Source: Romanomermis culicivorax
Lineage: Eukaryota; Nematoda; Enoplea; Mermithida; Mermithidae
DNA length: 64,000 nt
Reading direction: 5' to 3'
Assembly: GCA_963922205.1 (NCBI GenBank)
Contig: CAWUHX010000139.1
Span: 434,001 to 498,000 of the forward strand
Part shown: piece by piece, positions 11,700 to 23,870 of the stretch
Layout of the letters: each line of letters opens with the position of its first letter
How positions within the stretch are numbered: the stretch's first letter is position 1
Program-made: the position numbers and the translations under genes
Notes under the pieces: generated by a model
The model's database searches: none
The model's input: the letters and a program-made list of their open reading frames with translations, nothing else
What the model was told of the DNA's origin: nothing

Positions 11700-13520
11700 A
11701 TGCAGAATCTTAATGTCTAACACGAATATCATAAGCAAAATTGTGACTCATTCATGTTCTTCAATCTGCCTTTGTTTTTTCCCTTTACCTGTTTTTGAAT
11801 TCCTATTTTTTTCTTTCTTCTTTCTTCTTTCTTGTTTAAATTCTTATTCTATATTGTTTTTGATTTTTTTAATAATTTTCGTTTTCATTTATTTTCTTTT
11901 ATATTTTTCCTATGTTCAATCTTTTTATTTCTTTCTTGCTTTTGATACATTCCAAATTTGTCATTAGAAAGATAGTAAAGAACACGATAGAGTCACATGT
12001 AGAATCATTGTGATGCTTTGTAATGCACTTGATTGATCTCCAGAGATCCCGATAAAAAATGACAAGAAACGAAGCTCCAAAAGGAAAATACATATGAAAC
12101 CAGAAAATAAAAGAAAAAAGACAATGTAAAAAAAGAATAAAAAAAAAGCAGAGGAGACAGGGTGAAGTAAAAATCATCTTTCTATCTTCCTTTATGCTTC
12201 ACATGATATATGGTAACTTAATGGGGGAAATGTCTAGATTTATATTATATAACATGTCATGGAGTTGCCTCCAAACCTCAAACCTACAGAAGGTATAAGT
12301 ACCAGTGACGAATTAATGAGGCAGGGCGCATTGCTCTAGGGCGATTTGTGTTGGGGGGGGAAATTGTCTGGAGGCGAATTACTGGGTGTGAATTGTCATA
12401 CAAACATCAAAAATTATGAGAAAATTTTAATGCAACCTCACAGGTCGAGCTGAGTATAATCTCCACATCGAACATGGGATAATCCTGATGACATCGGTCT
12501 TATACCAAACTTGAGATATTAGACATGCTAGTATCCTGAAACTTAGGTGATCATCCTTTTGCTGGAGATTATCTTGATCTCGAGCTTAAACCCATTTAGT
12601 GCAACTAGACCCTGGCTACAATCATTGGGCACCATCAGCAGATGGTCAACAGAGAAAACATACAAAACAGTATTTAAAAGACTCCTGATTCAGCAGAGCG
12701 CATAAAATAATATATAGGCCCTATATAACATTGATACGATTGCAGATTTTTCCACATCTGCACACTTTTTGTGTGCAGATTTAGCTCACACAGTTGATTT
12801 AGTACTAAGAAGACATTGTGCTGTAACTTTTTCTCTTAAAAACTGAACTGGATTTTATGTGCCTACTTTCCACAGTGGATTCCTGTTTTACGGACACTAA
12901 ATTCAATGACAAAGGAGCAATTCAGCTGGAAGTGCACATTTGTGGAATGACGGATATGGGGGTACATACCCTCCTGTGTTTTGAAATTGAAAAACTTTCC
13001 ATGTGAAAAAAATCTTTGGCCAACTTTATTGAATTTTTGTTTTAAAAATCGTCAAAAACCTGGGCTCTACCCTCTGTACCCTCCCCAAAATTTTGCAACT
13101 GCACATGTATAGTTTTGGAAGATGTGTAGATGCACTCAGCTGTAGAAAATACTTTTTTACAGACAAGGCAAATTTTTAAATGCGAAGGAATGAAAATCCA
13201 ATAATAAAAAACTGATTTTTTAAATTCTTGCCCAAGTTCCCAAAAACCTAGTCCACCCCTTTTTCTGGCTTGGCAACTATCTTAACAAGTATTTTCTTTT
13301 TTCTTCCACATAGAGGCATTTTCTAATGGACTATTCCACCACCTTTTCTGTTGGCCTTGACCATGCATAGAAGCCTTCATTGAAACACATTGAAGTTTTA
13401 ACTTTGGTCATCTTCATATCAAAGAAACAATAAAAAATATTCTTACAGCTATGAATTCTCACTCGGTAAAAGTAAAAAGTGTCTCAGCTACATGGCACTT
13501 AAAAACATTGAGAACAAACT
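11700..13520. other. Low-complexity and non-coding stretch
   Basis: At 11760-11960 the plus strand is strongly pyrimidine-rich with TTTCTTCTTTC runs. At 12070-12150 it is purine-rich. A G-run occurs at about 12352-12360. The remainder to 13520 shows no gene or motif I can support. Confidence 0.4.
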
Positions 13521-13525
13521 GTTAA

Positions 13526-14260
13526 GTGGCCATATCCATTGAATGCCTCATAATCAAAAACCTCTCAACCCAAAACATCACAGAAATATCTTTGTTCACG
13601 TCCAAAAATATTTTTTTTGTAAAGTGACTGTGTCTATTGTATTCTCCATGGTCGAAAGCCAAATCCACCAAAATATTGCAGAAATATATTTATGCACACT
13701 AGGGATTTCTTTGTCAAGAGTGATCGCATCCATTGAATTTCTCTGCGGTCAAAAACCCCTTCCACCACAAAAATATGCTTGTTTACATCAGGGAAGATTC
13801 GAAGTAACCACATTCGTTGGACTCACAATACTCGATAACCCCTTCCCCGAAAAGACCACAGAAATAAGCTTGTTCTACATGCAGGATAATTTTTTTGTGT
13901 ACAGTGACCTCGTCCATAGAATTCCCCATGATTGAAAACCATTTCCATCAAAAAATCGTGGAAATTAGTTCACATAAAGGATAATTCTTTATGTAAAATG
14001 ATCCATTAAATTCCCCATTTTGTGAAAAGCCCCAAACCATTTTTAACACTGTGGGATTGTGTCCATTAGATATGACATGGTTGAAACTCCCTCTACCCGG
14101 AAAGTTTCAAAAATCGTCGATTTTACACAAAAATTACTTTTTTCCTGAATAATCGCCCAAAAAATATTTTCACACAGTGAGGGTATGCCCATATTTGACG
14201 TGGTCAAAAACTCTTTTTCCCAAAAAAAATGCAAAAATTGTTGGTTTTTACCTAAAAAAT
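13526..14260. repeat. Old tandem array, unit about 80-100 bp
   Basis: Diverged units begin near 13526, 13621, 13719, 13800, 13901, 13990, 14049 and 14175. Each has the order: AGTGAC-like start, CCATTGAATTCCCCATG-like block, GTCGAAAACCCC, CTTCCACC, an A-rich part with CACAGAAAT, then a T-rich end. Similar single units recur near 14741 and 14826 (AAAGTGACTGGGTGCATTGA). The array is too diverged for function to be inferred; it is probably an ancient satellite. Confidence 0.5.
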
Positions 14261-15640
14261 TTTCTCATGAAAAATCCCTCAAAAAATTTCTGGTGGATAC
14301 AAGGGCAGAACCAAGATGGAGCCGAAATGAAGCAGGTACATCCCTAATGGTAACCCACCTAGTATTACTCATATGGGTCACTACATCTGTTTCACCAAAA
14401 AAAGATTTCTTCAAACCCAAACGGAGTGGATTTTTTTGAATATTGGTCACTAATATAATTTGACTAAATCAATATAATCTTCAAAAAATAAAAAAAGCGT
14501 TTCGAGTAGTGGACACCTGACAGATGCACAGGCAAAAGTATCAAGGTCCAGGGACACACACCCATTGAGGAATCTGTGGAAACTTGGGGCCCTAAAAAGG
14601 ACGATTTTTGCATGCTTTTAGCATTCCACCATGCCTGATTTACATATAAAGTCACAATGAACTTTGCCATCCCCATGTTTGCCCAAATGAAGAATATCAT
14701 GCAAAGAAATGCTTGACCGTTTTAACAATTTATGCTGTAGGGGTTTCCATTGGATTACCCATTACCCATTTGATCAAAAATTCGGGGGGATAAGTTTTTT
14801 CACACTCAGAAATGTTTTTTTGTGTAAAGTGACTGGGTGCATTGAATTACTCATAATCGAAAACCCTGTCACACTTAAAGCGGTACAGGTTCAATTGAAA
14901 CTGCAGAGCATTCTGACACTGCACTGCATTATACTGGAAAATTTTTTTATTCGCAGCCGGTAATTGTGGAATATAGGTTTTTTCCGGGAGTATTGATCAG
15001 GATATAATTGAATTGAGGCCGTTTTTTCCAAAAAGAAAAAATGCAATCTGAGGGACACCTGGTAGATGCATGAGTGAAGTATTGAGGTCAGGAATGCTAT
15101 ACACAATGTGGGGCATGTTGAAACTAAAAGCCCAAAGAAAAGAAGTTTTATTCATGTTTTTGAGCGCCATTGAGCATCATTTATAGATAGAGGTCAAAGG
15201 ACCACATGCACCCCATAGTTTCTCCATAAGCCCAAAAATATGAATAAAACCCAAGGTTCCAGCTCTTAGCATTTTGGCTCTAGAGGAGCAATGTGAACTT
15301 GGGTGTCCAAGTATATTACAGGTTGTTGCTACTGCTAATCAAACTTTAGAAAGTGCACCTAAACTTTTGCGCCACACTGCATATATTTGTACTTTCAGGC
15401 ATTTTATCCGAATAATTGTAGAAAGCAATTCAAAGCTTTTCCGAACCATTGATGGAGGAAAAACGTTCTCGAAGAGCCTAAAATCATGTGCCTTGAGTTA
15501 TCGAATGTTTGAGAAGCCTCCAGAAGCAGGATTTTGCAAAAGCTTCTTCCTTAGAAGCTCACCCCTAGAAACAGTGGTGTTACTATGGTCAATTTTATTA
15601 TCCAAGACAACTGTACAAATGTGGTTTGTAAGTGTTCACA
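14260..15640. other. Non-coding stretch with scattered repeat units
   Basis: Apart from diverged units of the preceding array near 14741-14880 there is no gene I can support. A long plus-strand frame (15274-15969) overlaps the antisense side of the gag remnant that follows and has no motif, so it is not called. Confidence 0.35.
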
Positions 15641-17080
15641 AATTTTCTCAAATCCGGCCTGATAGGCATTCTCAGATTTCTTATTCGTCGCTGTCGGATG
15701 AGATCAGTTCCTGGCTGGGGAAGTTGATGACCAACTCTCTGCATGGGTGGATTTCCCGGAGGAAGCCAACCTTTGGCATTCCTCTGCATTGGACTCCTGG
15801 GAAGAATAACCAGTATATTGGTAGTCATTCTCATCCCTATTTGCCATATTGTGCTGCAGGGAGACAGTTGATTGGTGCACTCGCACTTGACAACAATGAA
15901 GGCATGGCCTATCACATCCGTTCATGGGGTGAGCAGGTATACGACAAAAATAACAGCGGCCACCATTAGCTGCATTGTTACTGGGGGTGGCACTGGCAGG
16001 ATGCTGGGCCAGACAATCGGCGTCACTATGTGTACACAGTCCATGGAAGGAGCATGTTTGAAGGTGTCCTCCCGATGAGCCTTGCTCCACAGACTGATTT
16101 GGTGTCAACAGTTGTGGAGGCGGCATCTACTGGATTGGCACTGGTGCACGTTTCTGGGCTGTAAGCTTCGCTACATAGGCTTTTAGCCTGGCTATTTCCT
16201 GCTTTAAGCAGCGGACCTCATTGGCGGAGGATGCGGACGTTTGAGCATTGCTCTGATGACCATTGGCCCTTCGATTTGGCATATCGGGATTATATCAGGC
16301 AGGTTTTGGTTCTGAAGAGAAAAGGGCATTAGATGGTGTGGTGTACCAAATCTCTTCCCAATAGATTTGGAATTCTGCATAACAGGCTGCCTTGAGAGCC
16401 TCTTCAGGAGTTTTAAACTCCCTAAACTTGACACTATCTCAGAGGACCTGTTTCAATACCGGCAGTAACATAGGTTTGATGATAGAATCTCTGACTGGAT
16501 ATGCTATCCTAGACAATCTCTTGAGGTGCTCAAGGTAGACTATTGTGGACTCAGTTGGCTTCTGCAGGTGATCTTGGATCAGCTGCTGATGCAGATCAGA
16601 ATCACACCCTACTGAAAAGTCTTTCCATAGAAAAGCCAGGAACTCTTAGTAGCGGGTAGGTTGTGGAGTGCCACTGCTATAGTACCAGTAGGAGGCAAGA
16701 GCAGGACCCGTAAGGCAGGACTCCAAAAAGGTGACTTTATATGCATGATCCGTTTTGCTTACACCCTGGAGTGTAAAGAACCGAGTAAGATGTAACATAA
16801 AATCCATGATGGACTCACCAAAAGCACCTGAACAGGTTGGAGGGGCCATAATGCTGGACAGGGGAGGGTGCCTCCGACCATTCATGACCTCTAACTTTTG
16901 GTTGAGTGGTCCAAGGGCATTCTCAAATTCTGTCTGGACCTTGTTCTCGATCTGTGAATGGAGGTCAGTTTCCTACTTCATGTCTGAGGATTTGTCTTAC
17001 CGTATCGTGGTTAGAACTGACATTCTTGCCCCTGAAGCAATTATTTCAAATTGAATAGAGAGTGGCTCACTGGTCTGTAC
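15640..17080 (-). pseudogene. gag: Gag remnant of copy B
   Basis: Read on the minus strand from about 17080 downward, the translation matches Ty3/Gypsy-like Gag of the same family. The order is: a short coiled N-terminal part, a capsid-like block with FFTLQGVSKTDHAYKVTFLE (16646-16885), HQQLIQDHLQK with YPVRDSIIKPML, an EALKAACYAEFQI block (16204-16434), then a CCHC knuckle CYFCRIPAHPMNGC followed at once by a second, CLHC-type knuckle (about 15860-15935). Stops near 16650, 16445 and 16285 and several frame changes break it. No env, protease or RT follows; homology ends near 15640. The GC-richer DNA upstream in its orientation (17080-21200) may include its leader and LTR, but I could not define LTR borders. 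Confidence 0.75.
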
Positions 17081-18860
17081 AGGCTGGGTACTCAGAGGGC
17101 AGGAATGAGAAGGTGTCTCTATTGTGTAAAGTGAAAGTGAGTACTACTTTTTTGAATTTGCAGTGAATGGGCGCCTGAATTTGAATAATGCTCAGGCAAT
17201 GGCATTTGTGATGGGAACTTGGTTCAGCTTAAGACTAGCAACCATGATATGGAGCTAGAATGGGAACAACGTTGTAGTAGGCAAGACCCAACAAAGTACA
17301 TCAGGGTGATGCAGAAGGGAATTTATCTGGTCACCCATGATGGGTATAGGCATGGTCTGATACATGGGGGATTTGATCCCGATGGAAAGGATGTAGAGTT
17401 GGGGCCTGGATCCGACAATGTGAATAGCAAAAAAGAGAGAGAGATGGGGGTTCCCCTGCCGAAAAAATGAGGAGATGGAGAAACCCGCTCAGAAGGGATT
17501 GGAGGTTCGACTGTTCGTGCTAGTTTACAAACCTTGGGGCGAGGCGGACTCATGGCTGACAAAATTCTACTCACCAGGAGTAGTGCATAAAGTTGCTTAG
17601 GGTGAAAATAATGAGGACAACTGAAAGTGAAGTTGAAAGGGAGCAATAAATAGGGACAAAGCTAATTTGCAAACCCAGTTACACAAAGGGGTAGTGCACT
17701 TAAACAATGGGCCTCACTCACCAGGAGCAATTGGAATCTCTGTATTGTGTGATGGAATATACAGCAGGTTCCGTGCTGGATGACATTTGCTAGTAAGTTA
17801 CAGCTGTGTGAAAAACGGGAGCTTGCATTCTGTACAGAATGGACACTCTCCAGGAGTATTACATACAGCTGGTGGCGGGGTTGCTGATCACTGAGATACA
17901 ATGAGGCTCCCAGGTCACACAGTGGAAGAGAGAGAGCAGGGGTACCAGGGGTGCTATTCTGACACACTCAGTCAGTTAAGAGGTATTTACTTTGGATGTT
18001 TTGAGGGCCCACCGGAAAACATCTAAGGGATCATGGGTACAAGGCGTCCCGGGCTGAATTATTGAGTGTAGATAACTGAAGCGAACCCAGTTATGCATTG
18101 AGGTGTACTCAACACCGTCACTGAGGCAGACTCAACAGGCCTAATATATTACATGACTGAACCGGGTAGACCATGGAGGTGGACTCTGGGTCAGTGGCAA
18201 CTCTAGCATGGGCATCATTAAGCCAGTTAAGGAAGGCATTCAAGTTAATAAAATATGATAGGGGGTCCTATACACTCTAGGCCCAACCAGAGGCTGTGCC
18301 AGGATCCCTAGAGAACCACTACCGTGGGGACACTAAAGAAGATCTATGTATGACAGCTCAGTGAGATGAAAGAAATGAGTGAATTTAGATAAGAAATTTA
18401 CAAGAAGGCTGCTGAACCCTTGCAGACATCAGAGGCAGGCAGTACTTACTGCAAGTGCCCGCCATTTACATAAGTCAAGCAACCAACCCAGCTGAGGCCG
18501 AGTGTAACTCGTTCAAACCTGCAGTTAAAGCTTGAAGGTAGCCACATCCTGATCAACAGTGCCGCTACCCGGGCGGACAATTTGTATTATGGGCTAGAGA
18601 GCATCTCAGGTGGTGTATGCGTGTTGACTGATGTTTCCCAGGCATCAACCCCATACACAGACCAACCCTTTGCTGACGTCAAAAGGTAGGGGTATGAACC
18701 AACACATGACCTTGGTGCTGACTGCAGGTGCCTGGGATATGAGTGCCCAAGTAACATGTCACAGTTGTGGATGCCAGGAGTAAGTGCCTAAGGCCAGCAG
18801 ACTCCTACAGTAAAACATTGCTGGTGCAGACCTCAATTCCTGCTGCAGAAACATGATACA
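17080..18860. other. GC-richer non-coding stretch upstream of copy B gag
   Basis: No gene is supported. Base composition is less AT-rich than the flanks. Its place, 5' of the minus-strand gag remnant, suggests leader or LTR sequence of copy B. A first GCTGACGTCA element occurs near 18672, ahead of the regular array. Confidence 0.35.
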
Positions 18861-19320
18861 TTGTCATTGCCAACGTCAGCAATAGGGCCCTGAAGCCAAC
18901 TACCTGTATATGGTAACATGTGATGTTGCTGTTGCTGACGTCACAGGTGGAACCAAAGGTCCAATACCCTAAATCAATGACATGAGATGCAGTTGTTGCA
19001 GATGTCAGATGTGGGATCTGTAAGACCTGTGCATCTCTGAATAATGACAGGTTGTGTCACTATTGCTGATGTCACAGATGGGGTGCGTAAGACCAGACAA
19101 TCTTGCTGCAACAACGTGAGCTTCAGCTGTTGGAGACGTCAGGGGTTAGTACTGCATGAGTACCAACCCAAAAACAACAACACCTAATGTTGCCATTGCT
19201 GACGTTAGGAGTAGGACCTGGAGGGCCACCCACCTCTTAAAGCAACAGCAGGTGAAGTGGCTGTTGCGAACGTCAGTGGTTGCATCCAGCGCCTGATGTT
19301 GTTGTTGCTGACGTCTAAGA
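18860..19320. repeat. Tandem array, period about 66 bp, with TGACGTCA-like cores
   Basis: A core like TTGCTGACGTCA recurs with its ACGTC (or ATGTC/ACGTT) at 18873, 18938, 19002, 19069, 19136, 19202, 19270 and 19311. Spacings are 65, 64, 67, 67, 66, 68 and 41 bases. Between cores the units share ATGTTGC-type upstream and GG-CCTG-type downstream blocks. TGACGTCA is the palindromic site bound by CREB/ATF-type bZIP proteins. A role as an LTR enhancer is inference only. Confidence 0.6.
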
Positions 19321-19975
19321 GAATGACCCCTAAAGTCAACGGCTCCAATGCAACAACCAGAAAATAGAAAAGAACAGACCTTACAGTAAGCGAAAATGAA
19401 AAAGAGAGAGATTTACGTAAGGGTGTTATACTGTAGTCGTGGTGTGAGAAAAATGGAAATTTTTTTTCTTTTTTTAGAAACAACCACCCAGCTGAGGGAA
19501 AAATAATACAGAGGAAAAATAACAAAAAAAGGAGAAAATAAGAGATTTGTACATACATGTGTTAAAGGTGTAAACAGTTTTCTTTATTTTAATGACCGGA
19601 GAAGTGAGCAACTCTGACAGTTTCCAGGGAAATATTAAAATGAGTGAGAACAATACTGTACACAATTAACAGATCACAAATACATATGACGTCCAGAATC
19701 ATACATGGAGGTTGTAATGTATCATGGGGGCATGGACCACCAACATTCAGGAGGCCGTCAAGCCCTAGAAGTGTGATCCCAGTACCCCCATATGGGTATA
19801 CTGTAGTTAGAGTACAGGTATGGACACAGATGTACTGTAACGGAATCCACCCTGAGGGGTACAGTATACCACCCAAAATGAAGAGGAGCAAACAGAAGAA
19901 AAAAATGAGGGAAATTACAACATAGAAGAAGTATGTAGGTGACAAGAGATTACTTAGAGGAGGAATCAGAATACT
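19320..19975. other. Non-coding stretch between two tandem arrays
   Basis: There are T-rich and A-rich parts. Minus-strand frames here (for example 19205-19558 and 19589-20092) are hydrophobic but have no motif and overlap repeats, so no gene is called. Confidence 0.35.
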
Positions 19976-20132
19976 CGATATATAACTCGACCCTGGGGCT
20001 CGACCCTGAGGGAAACTTGACTCTGAGGGACAAATAACTCGACTCTGGGGCAAATACCTAGACTCTGATGGAAACTCGACTCTGTGGGACAAATAACTCG
20101 ACTCTGGAGCAAATAACTCGACTCTGAGTGAA
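19975..20132. repeat. Tandem array of ACTCGACTCTGAGG-like units
   Basis: About nine imperfect units of 17-22 bases contain CTCGACTCTG or CTCGACCCTG followed by GGGA or GGGGCAAATA, for example AACTCGACTCTGGGGCAAA. They lie head to tail. Related but weaker CTCGA/TTAAGGG elements continue to about 20480. Confidence 0.6.
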
Positions 20133-21450
20133 TTTATTACTCATAGAGGTGATACACACACATGATGTAATTGTTTACACATATAGATCACAGTTAGATC
20201 ACTTGTAAGGGCCATTTCTGTCTAACAGTTATAAAACTCGATTTTAAGGGAAAATTCAGGCTTAAAGTGGCAATATTCAGAAATAAGAGCCATTTCCCGA
20301 CTCAAAAGGCAGTATACTCGAGTTAACAGGGGTTTCAGACTTATTGGATGGCTAGTACCCGATTTTAAGGGGGCTTGTCCAACTTAAAAAATGGGATTTC
20401 GACCCAACCTGGGGGCGGTTCTGACCCAAGGGTAAATTTTCTGCACCTAAGGGTCAGCTGCCAGGCTTAAGGTCGATTTTCCAGCCCCACCATGACATAC
20501 TATTGGGGTAATCCAGTGTGGCGTCAGGTGAAGACCAGTGTTTTCCAGTCACATTGATGGTAAACCATGTCGGTTTGACCCTATCACAGTGAGTAATAGG
20601 CTATGACTCCTGATGGACACAGGCTTTTTCCATTAGTTGGGGGCCTAACCTGGGGAGTACTGGCTATAGGAAGACCTATAGGATACTCTGGTGCTGTCCT
20701 GGGGTCTTGCTATAGGGTAATGGACAACGCCACCAGATTAGGTGTGACAATCCCAGAGTCCTGCTCAGTGAGACTGGGGACAAGGTCAACCCTAAAATGA
20801 CCTGAGTTGTGGAACCCGATTATGAACTGGACAGTCTCTTTTTAGCCCAAACCCGAGAGGTGAGAGCCCTACCTATCTGGGGAGACCAGGCAAAATGACT
20901 TAAGAAAGGTTCTACAAAAATATCACACAATAACAATAATCCCCTGGGAAGACTCACCTAGTCCTGTTCCTCAAAGGGGTCGCCGAAACGGGCGGCAGGT
21001 CCCTGGGAACTTTTGGTTTCCTGGCAAGGAATGGGGATGCAATCCACTCAGTTCTCCAGCAATGGGTGTTAGTGATCGCAAGGCGATTCTCGACTATTTT
21101 CTAATAATTGGGTGCATTCAGGAACTTGGCACGGATGAGGGACAAGTAGGGTAGGTAGAAAAGGTGGGGAATGCTATAAAGAAAAAGAATATTCAAATCA
21201 ATTTAAATTAGGGAAAGGTGGCCAATGCTGACAACAATTCAGAGGCAGGAATTAACCCAGAATGAGGCAAACAAAATGAGCGAAAATTTAAGGCTACTGC
21301 ACCAGCTTGGGTGGAGTTTCTCGGTGTCCAATCTATTTTCTGCAGCTAGACGCGATGCAGAAGATGCTTATGAGCACATAGACATTTTCTGCTCACAGGC
21401 ATTTAGCATTGGGGCCCACTGCAGTGCCTATGCTAAGCATATGAGCATCT
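20133..21450. other. Non-coding stretch with weak repeat traces
   Basis: ACTCGATTTTAAGGG-like elements near 20235, 20310 and 20355 look like decayed units of the preceding array. No gene is supported. The frames at 20603-20800 and 21225-21458 have no recognisable feature. Confidence 0.35.
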
Positions 21451-21589
21451 TTAGCTAAACTTCTTAGCTAGTCGTTTTTGCGTAACAAAAACGATGCTAA
21501 TTTTTGTCATAAGAGGTGCATGGAATGCAACAAAAATAGCTATGTGCCTGTGAAGCACATTTTGGCGGGAGTTTATAGCTAAAGGGTGT

Positions 21590-21800
21590 ACTGCAGCCTG
21601 CCTGCATAAAAAAATAGAAACGAAACATAAAATGCATGAAAAATATAAAAAGGAACATAAAATGCATGTGCAAAACAATAATAAACAAAACAAACGGAAA
21701 ATGGATGAATTGTAAAACAAAACGTGAAGAAAGACAAAATATCAACATGATTTGGATCACGTGACATTGGGGAAATTGAGTGGCACTTGACAAAAGGAAG
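21590..21800 (-). repeat. Dispersed repeat, inverted partner of 11255-11510
   Basis: The reverse complement carries CCCCAATGTCACGTGATCCA, then a long T-rich tail with ACATGCATTTTATG and TTTCGTTTCT. It is collinear with the plus strand at 11255-11430. It lies directly upstream of the copy C retroelement remnant, as its partner lies directly downstream of copy A. Confidence 0.45.
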
Positions 21801-21961
21801 CAACATGCCATCACATCCTTCTTTCTGTAGGTTCCTTACTCAAGGTACAAAATGCTGTATTCATTCAATTCAACTGTAAGTCATTCTGGAACTGACAAAT
21901 TTCAAAGTTTAACAGCCAATGGTTCACATATCACTGAAAGCACAGGCTTAAAAGTGACAAT

Positions 21962-22243
21962 TGCCAGATGAAAAATTGTTACATTTGTAGGAAAATAGGC
22001 CATCTGGCAAGCTCCTGTACCAAACATGGACAATTGGGGCATGAAGTGACCGATTGTAAGGCCTTGAAACCAGGTAACCACAGAAATTTCTATAATAGGG
22101 ATAGCCCAGATATGCCAACACCATGTAGTAGAGAAGGAAAACATTCAAATTTTTTGGACATGGATGATGATATTTTTATGCAGGAAAGTATTCCATTGAG
22201 ATACAATGTTATCGAGATAGAAGAGAGAAATGAAAAAGCTTAG
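21962..22243 (+). pseudogene. gag: Gag zinc-knuckle part of copy C
   Basis: An open frame begins with the CCHC knuckle CYICRKIGHLASSC, followed by a second, imperfect one (HGQLGHEVTDC). It then becomes acidic (LDMDDDIF), as the intact element does after its knuckles (LMDIDDPAFY). The capsid part is absent; upstream DNA is a different repeat, so this copy is 5' truncated. The knuckles would bind nucleic acid in Gag. Confidence 0.75.
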
Positions 22244-23085
22244 AGCATAGAAACCGTGCATACTGATGGTATAGAAGAAACCAAGGGAGTTTCATTGGAA
22301 GATAGAAGTGAAGAAAATTGGATACTTGGTGGGAAAGAAGTAGAAGGGAGTCATCCAGAATATTCTTGTAATTTTCCTCTACCATCCAAAGAGGCACTGG
22401 AAAAATGTGACACCTCCATGAACTAATTGACAATTTTAATAATTTGGATGTAATATGGAAAATCAAGGACCAGCATGTACAGTTGGAGTGCAAAAGTAAA
22501 GATAAGATAGAACTAAATGAGCTACCTAAGTTATAGAAGTTAAATGGTTCTGTGGAAGGAAGTTTTAGAATATTCTCATGGAAACAAGAACCAATTTTTG
22601 ATGACTTTGAACTAAATAACATCATCTGCAGAATCAGCTATAAATTTTGAACTAAAGAACATCATTGGAAGAATCAGCGGAAAATTGAAAGAACCCCATA
22701 AAAAACGAGGATATACTTTTCAGTGCAGAAGAAACCCAAAAATATCAAGGGATGCCTGGTATAAAAATAGTTATGTACATTTTGATAGTCCACGTGGTAC
22801 TGTGACACAAGAGTGTATGTGTGATACATGTTTTATACACTTTGCTACCCGAAAATGTGTGGCATTACGATGAAAATGGTTGCCAGATCTGCCAATGAAG
22901 TTCACTATCAAAGATATGAGACACTTGTATGGGGAATCAGAAAACAATTCTGAGGAAGAAAGGGAGGGCGGTGAAGTTGATCATGCGGATAAAAGTACAC
23001 ACATTATTGCTCATGATATATAGAAATTTGTTATTAATGTTATTCAGGTGACTCCAAGTGAGCCCTATCACATTATATTAATGAT
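22244..23085 (+). pseudogene. Acidic linker region of copy C
   Basis: The translation shifts between frames and contains PLPSKEA (compare PLPPKEA in copy A) and a Glu/Asp-rich end (near 22920-22990). A hydrophobic run follows (about 23060-23115) in the place of the signal-like segment. The evidence is positional plus short motifs. Confidence 0.45.
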
Positions 23086-23870
23086 ATTTACGGTATTGTT
23101 GTTAATAAAAATGGGATATGGAGAGCATCAATATCAAATCTTAGGATCATCTAAAAGTGGTCATGCTATTGAGTCACCTAAATATGTGGAATGCAGGTTA
23201 CCAATAAAGGGAGAAGCAAAACCTCATTGCAAAAACATTAGTATAAGCTTACAAATGCTTCACAAGAGAAAGAAACATTTATATTTTAACAACTTTCTTT
23301 AGTCCAAAAAGCGTCATAAATGACAATGTGAGAGTAGATGCTAAGACATGTGAGGCAGCCTATGTTAGCAAAAGATGACGAGGTAACATTTTAGTTGGAA
23401 AATCATCAGGTGTGTGGACTACCAATTTGACATTAAAAGTAGATTATAAATGGCACTATACGGATATGTGTCAAAGAATGACAAATTTTCTGATAGAGGA
23501 AGGAAAAATAGCTATGTGGAATCCTCACACATTGGTTACTGACCTGGGAGACATAGATAACTGCAAATCCATGTCCAGCATTTTTAACAGTCATGATGGT
23601 ATTATTTTATGGGATAATAAAAATTTTAACAATATCTGCCCTGTAGAAGAACCTAAGTCAGCAAATGAGATTCCAAAATTGAGAAATAATAGAAGTACAA
23701 TAAGTAGAAATCAAGAAATTTAAGATTAGTGCATGACTATCATTATATAGCTTTGAGTCAACTTATCCATGAATCAAAAGACAATTCACAATACATTGAA
23801 CAGCAGGATGCAGATGTAGACAAAATGGTACGTCTTAGCAGTAAGGCTGGTGGAACTGGATGTTGAACCA
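23086..23870 (+). pseudogene. env: Env-like N-terminal half of copy C
   Basis: After a hydrophobic segment the translation gives SSKSGHAIESPKYVEC (compare SLSGHSVSIPKLVSC in the intact element). The frame at 23412-23723 gives LTLKVDYKWHYTDMC, FLIEEGKIAMW, VTDLGDIDNCK, IILWDNKNFNNICP. All are collinear with residues about 610-790 of the intact copy. Stops and frame changes interrupt it near 23300 and 23380. Homology fades after about 23870, before the membrane anchor. Confidence 0.7.

Noticed and set aside
15274..15969. 231-codon plus-strand frame
   Set aside because: Its 3' half is antisense to the copy B gag remnant, whose zinc-knuckle and capsid motifs are on the minus strand. The frame itself has no motif.
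19589..20092. 167-codon minus-strand frame with hydrophobic run
   Set aside because: Its N-terminal part is translated from the CTCGACTCTG tandem array, and the rest has no motif.
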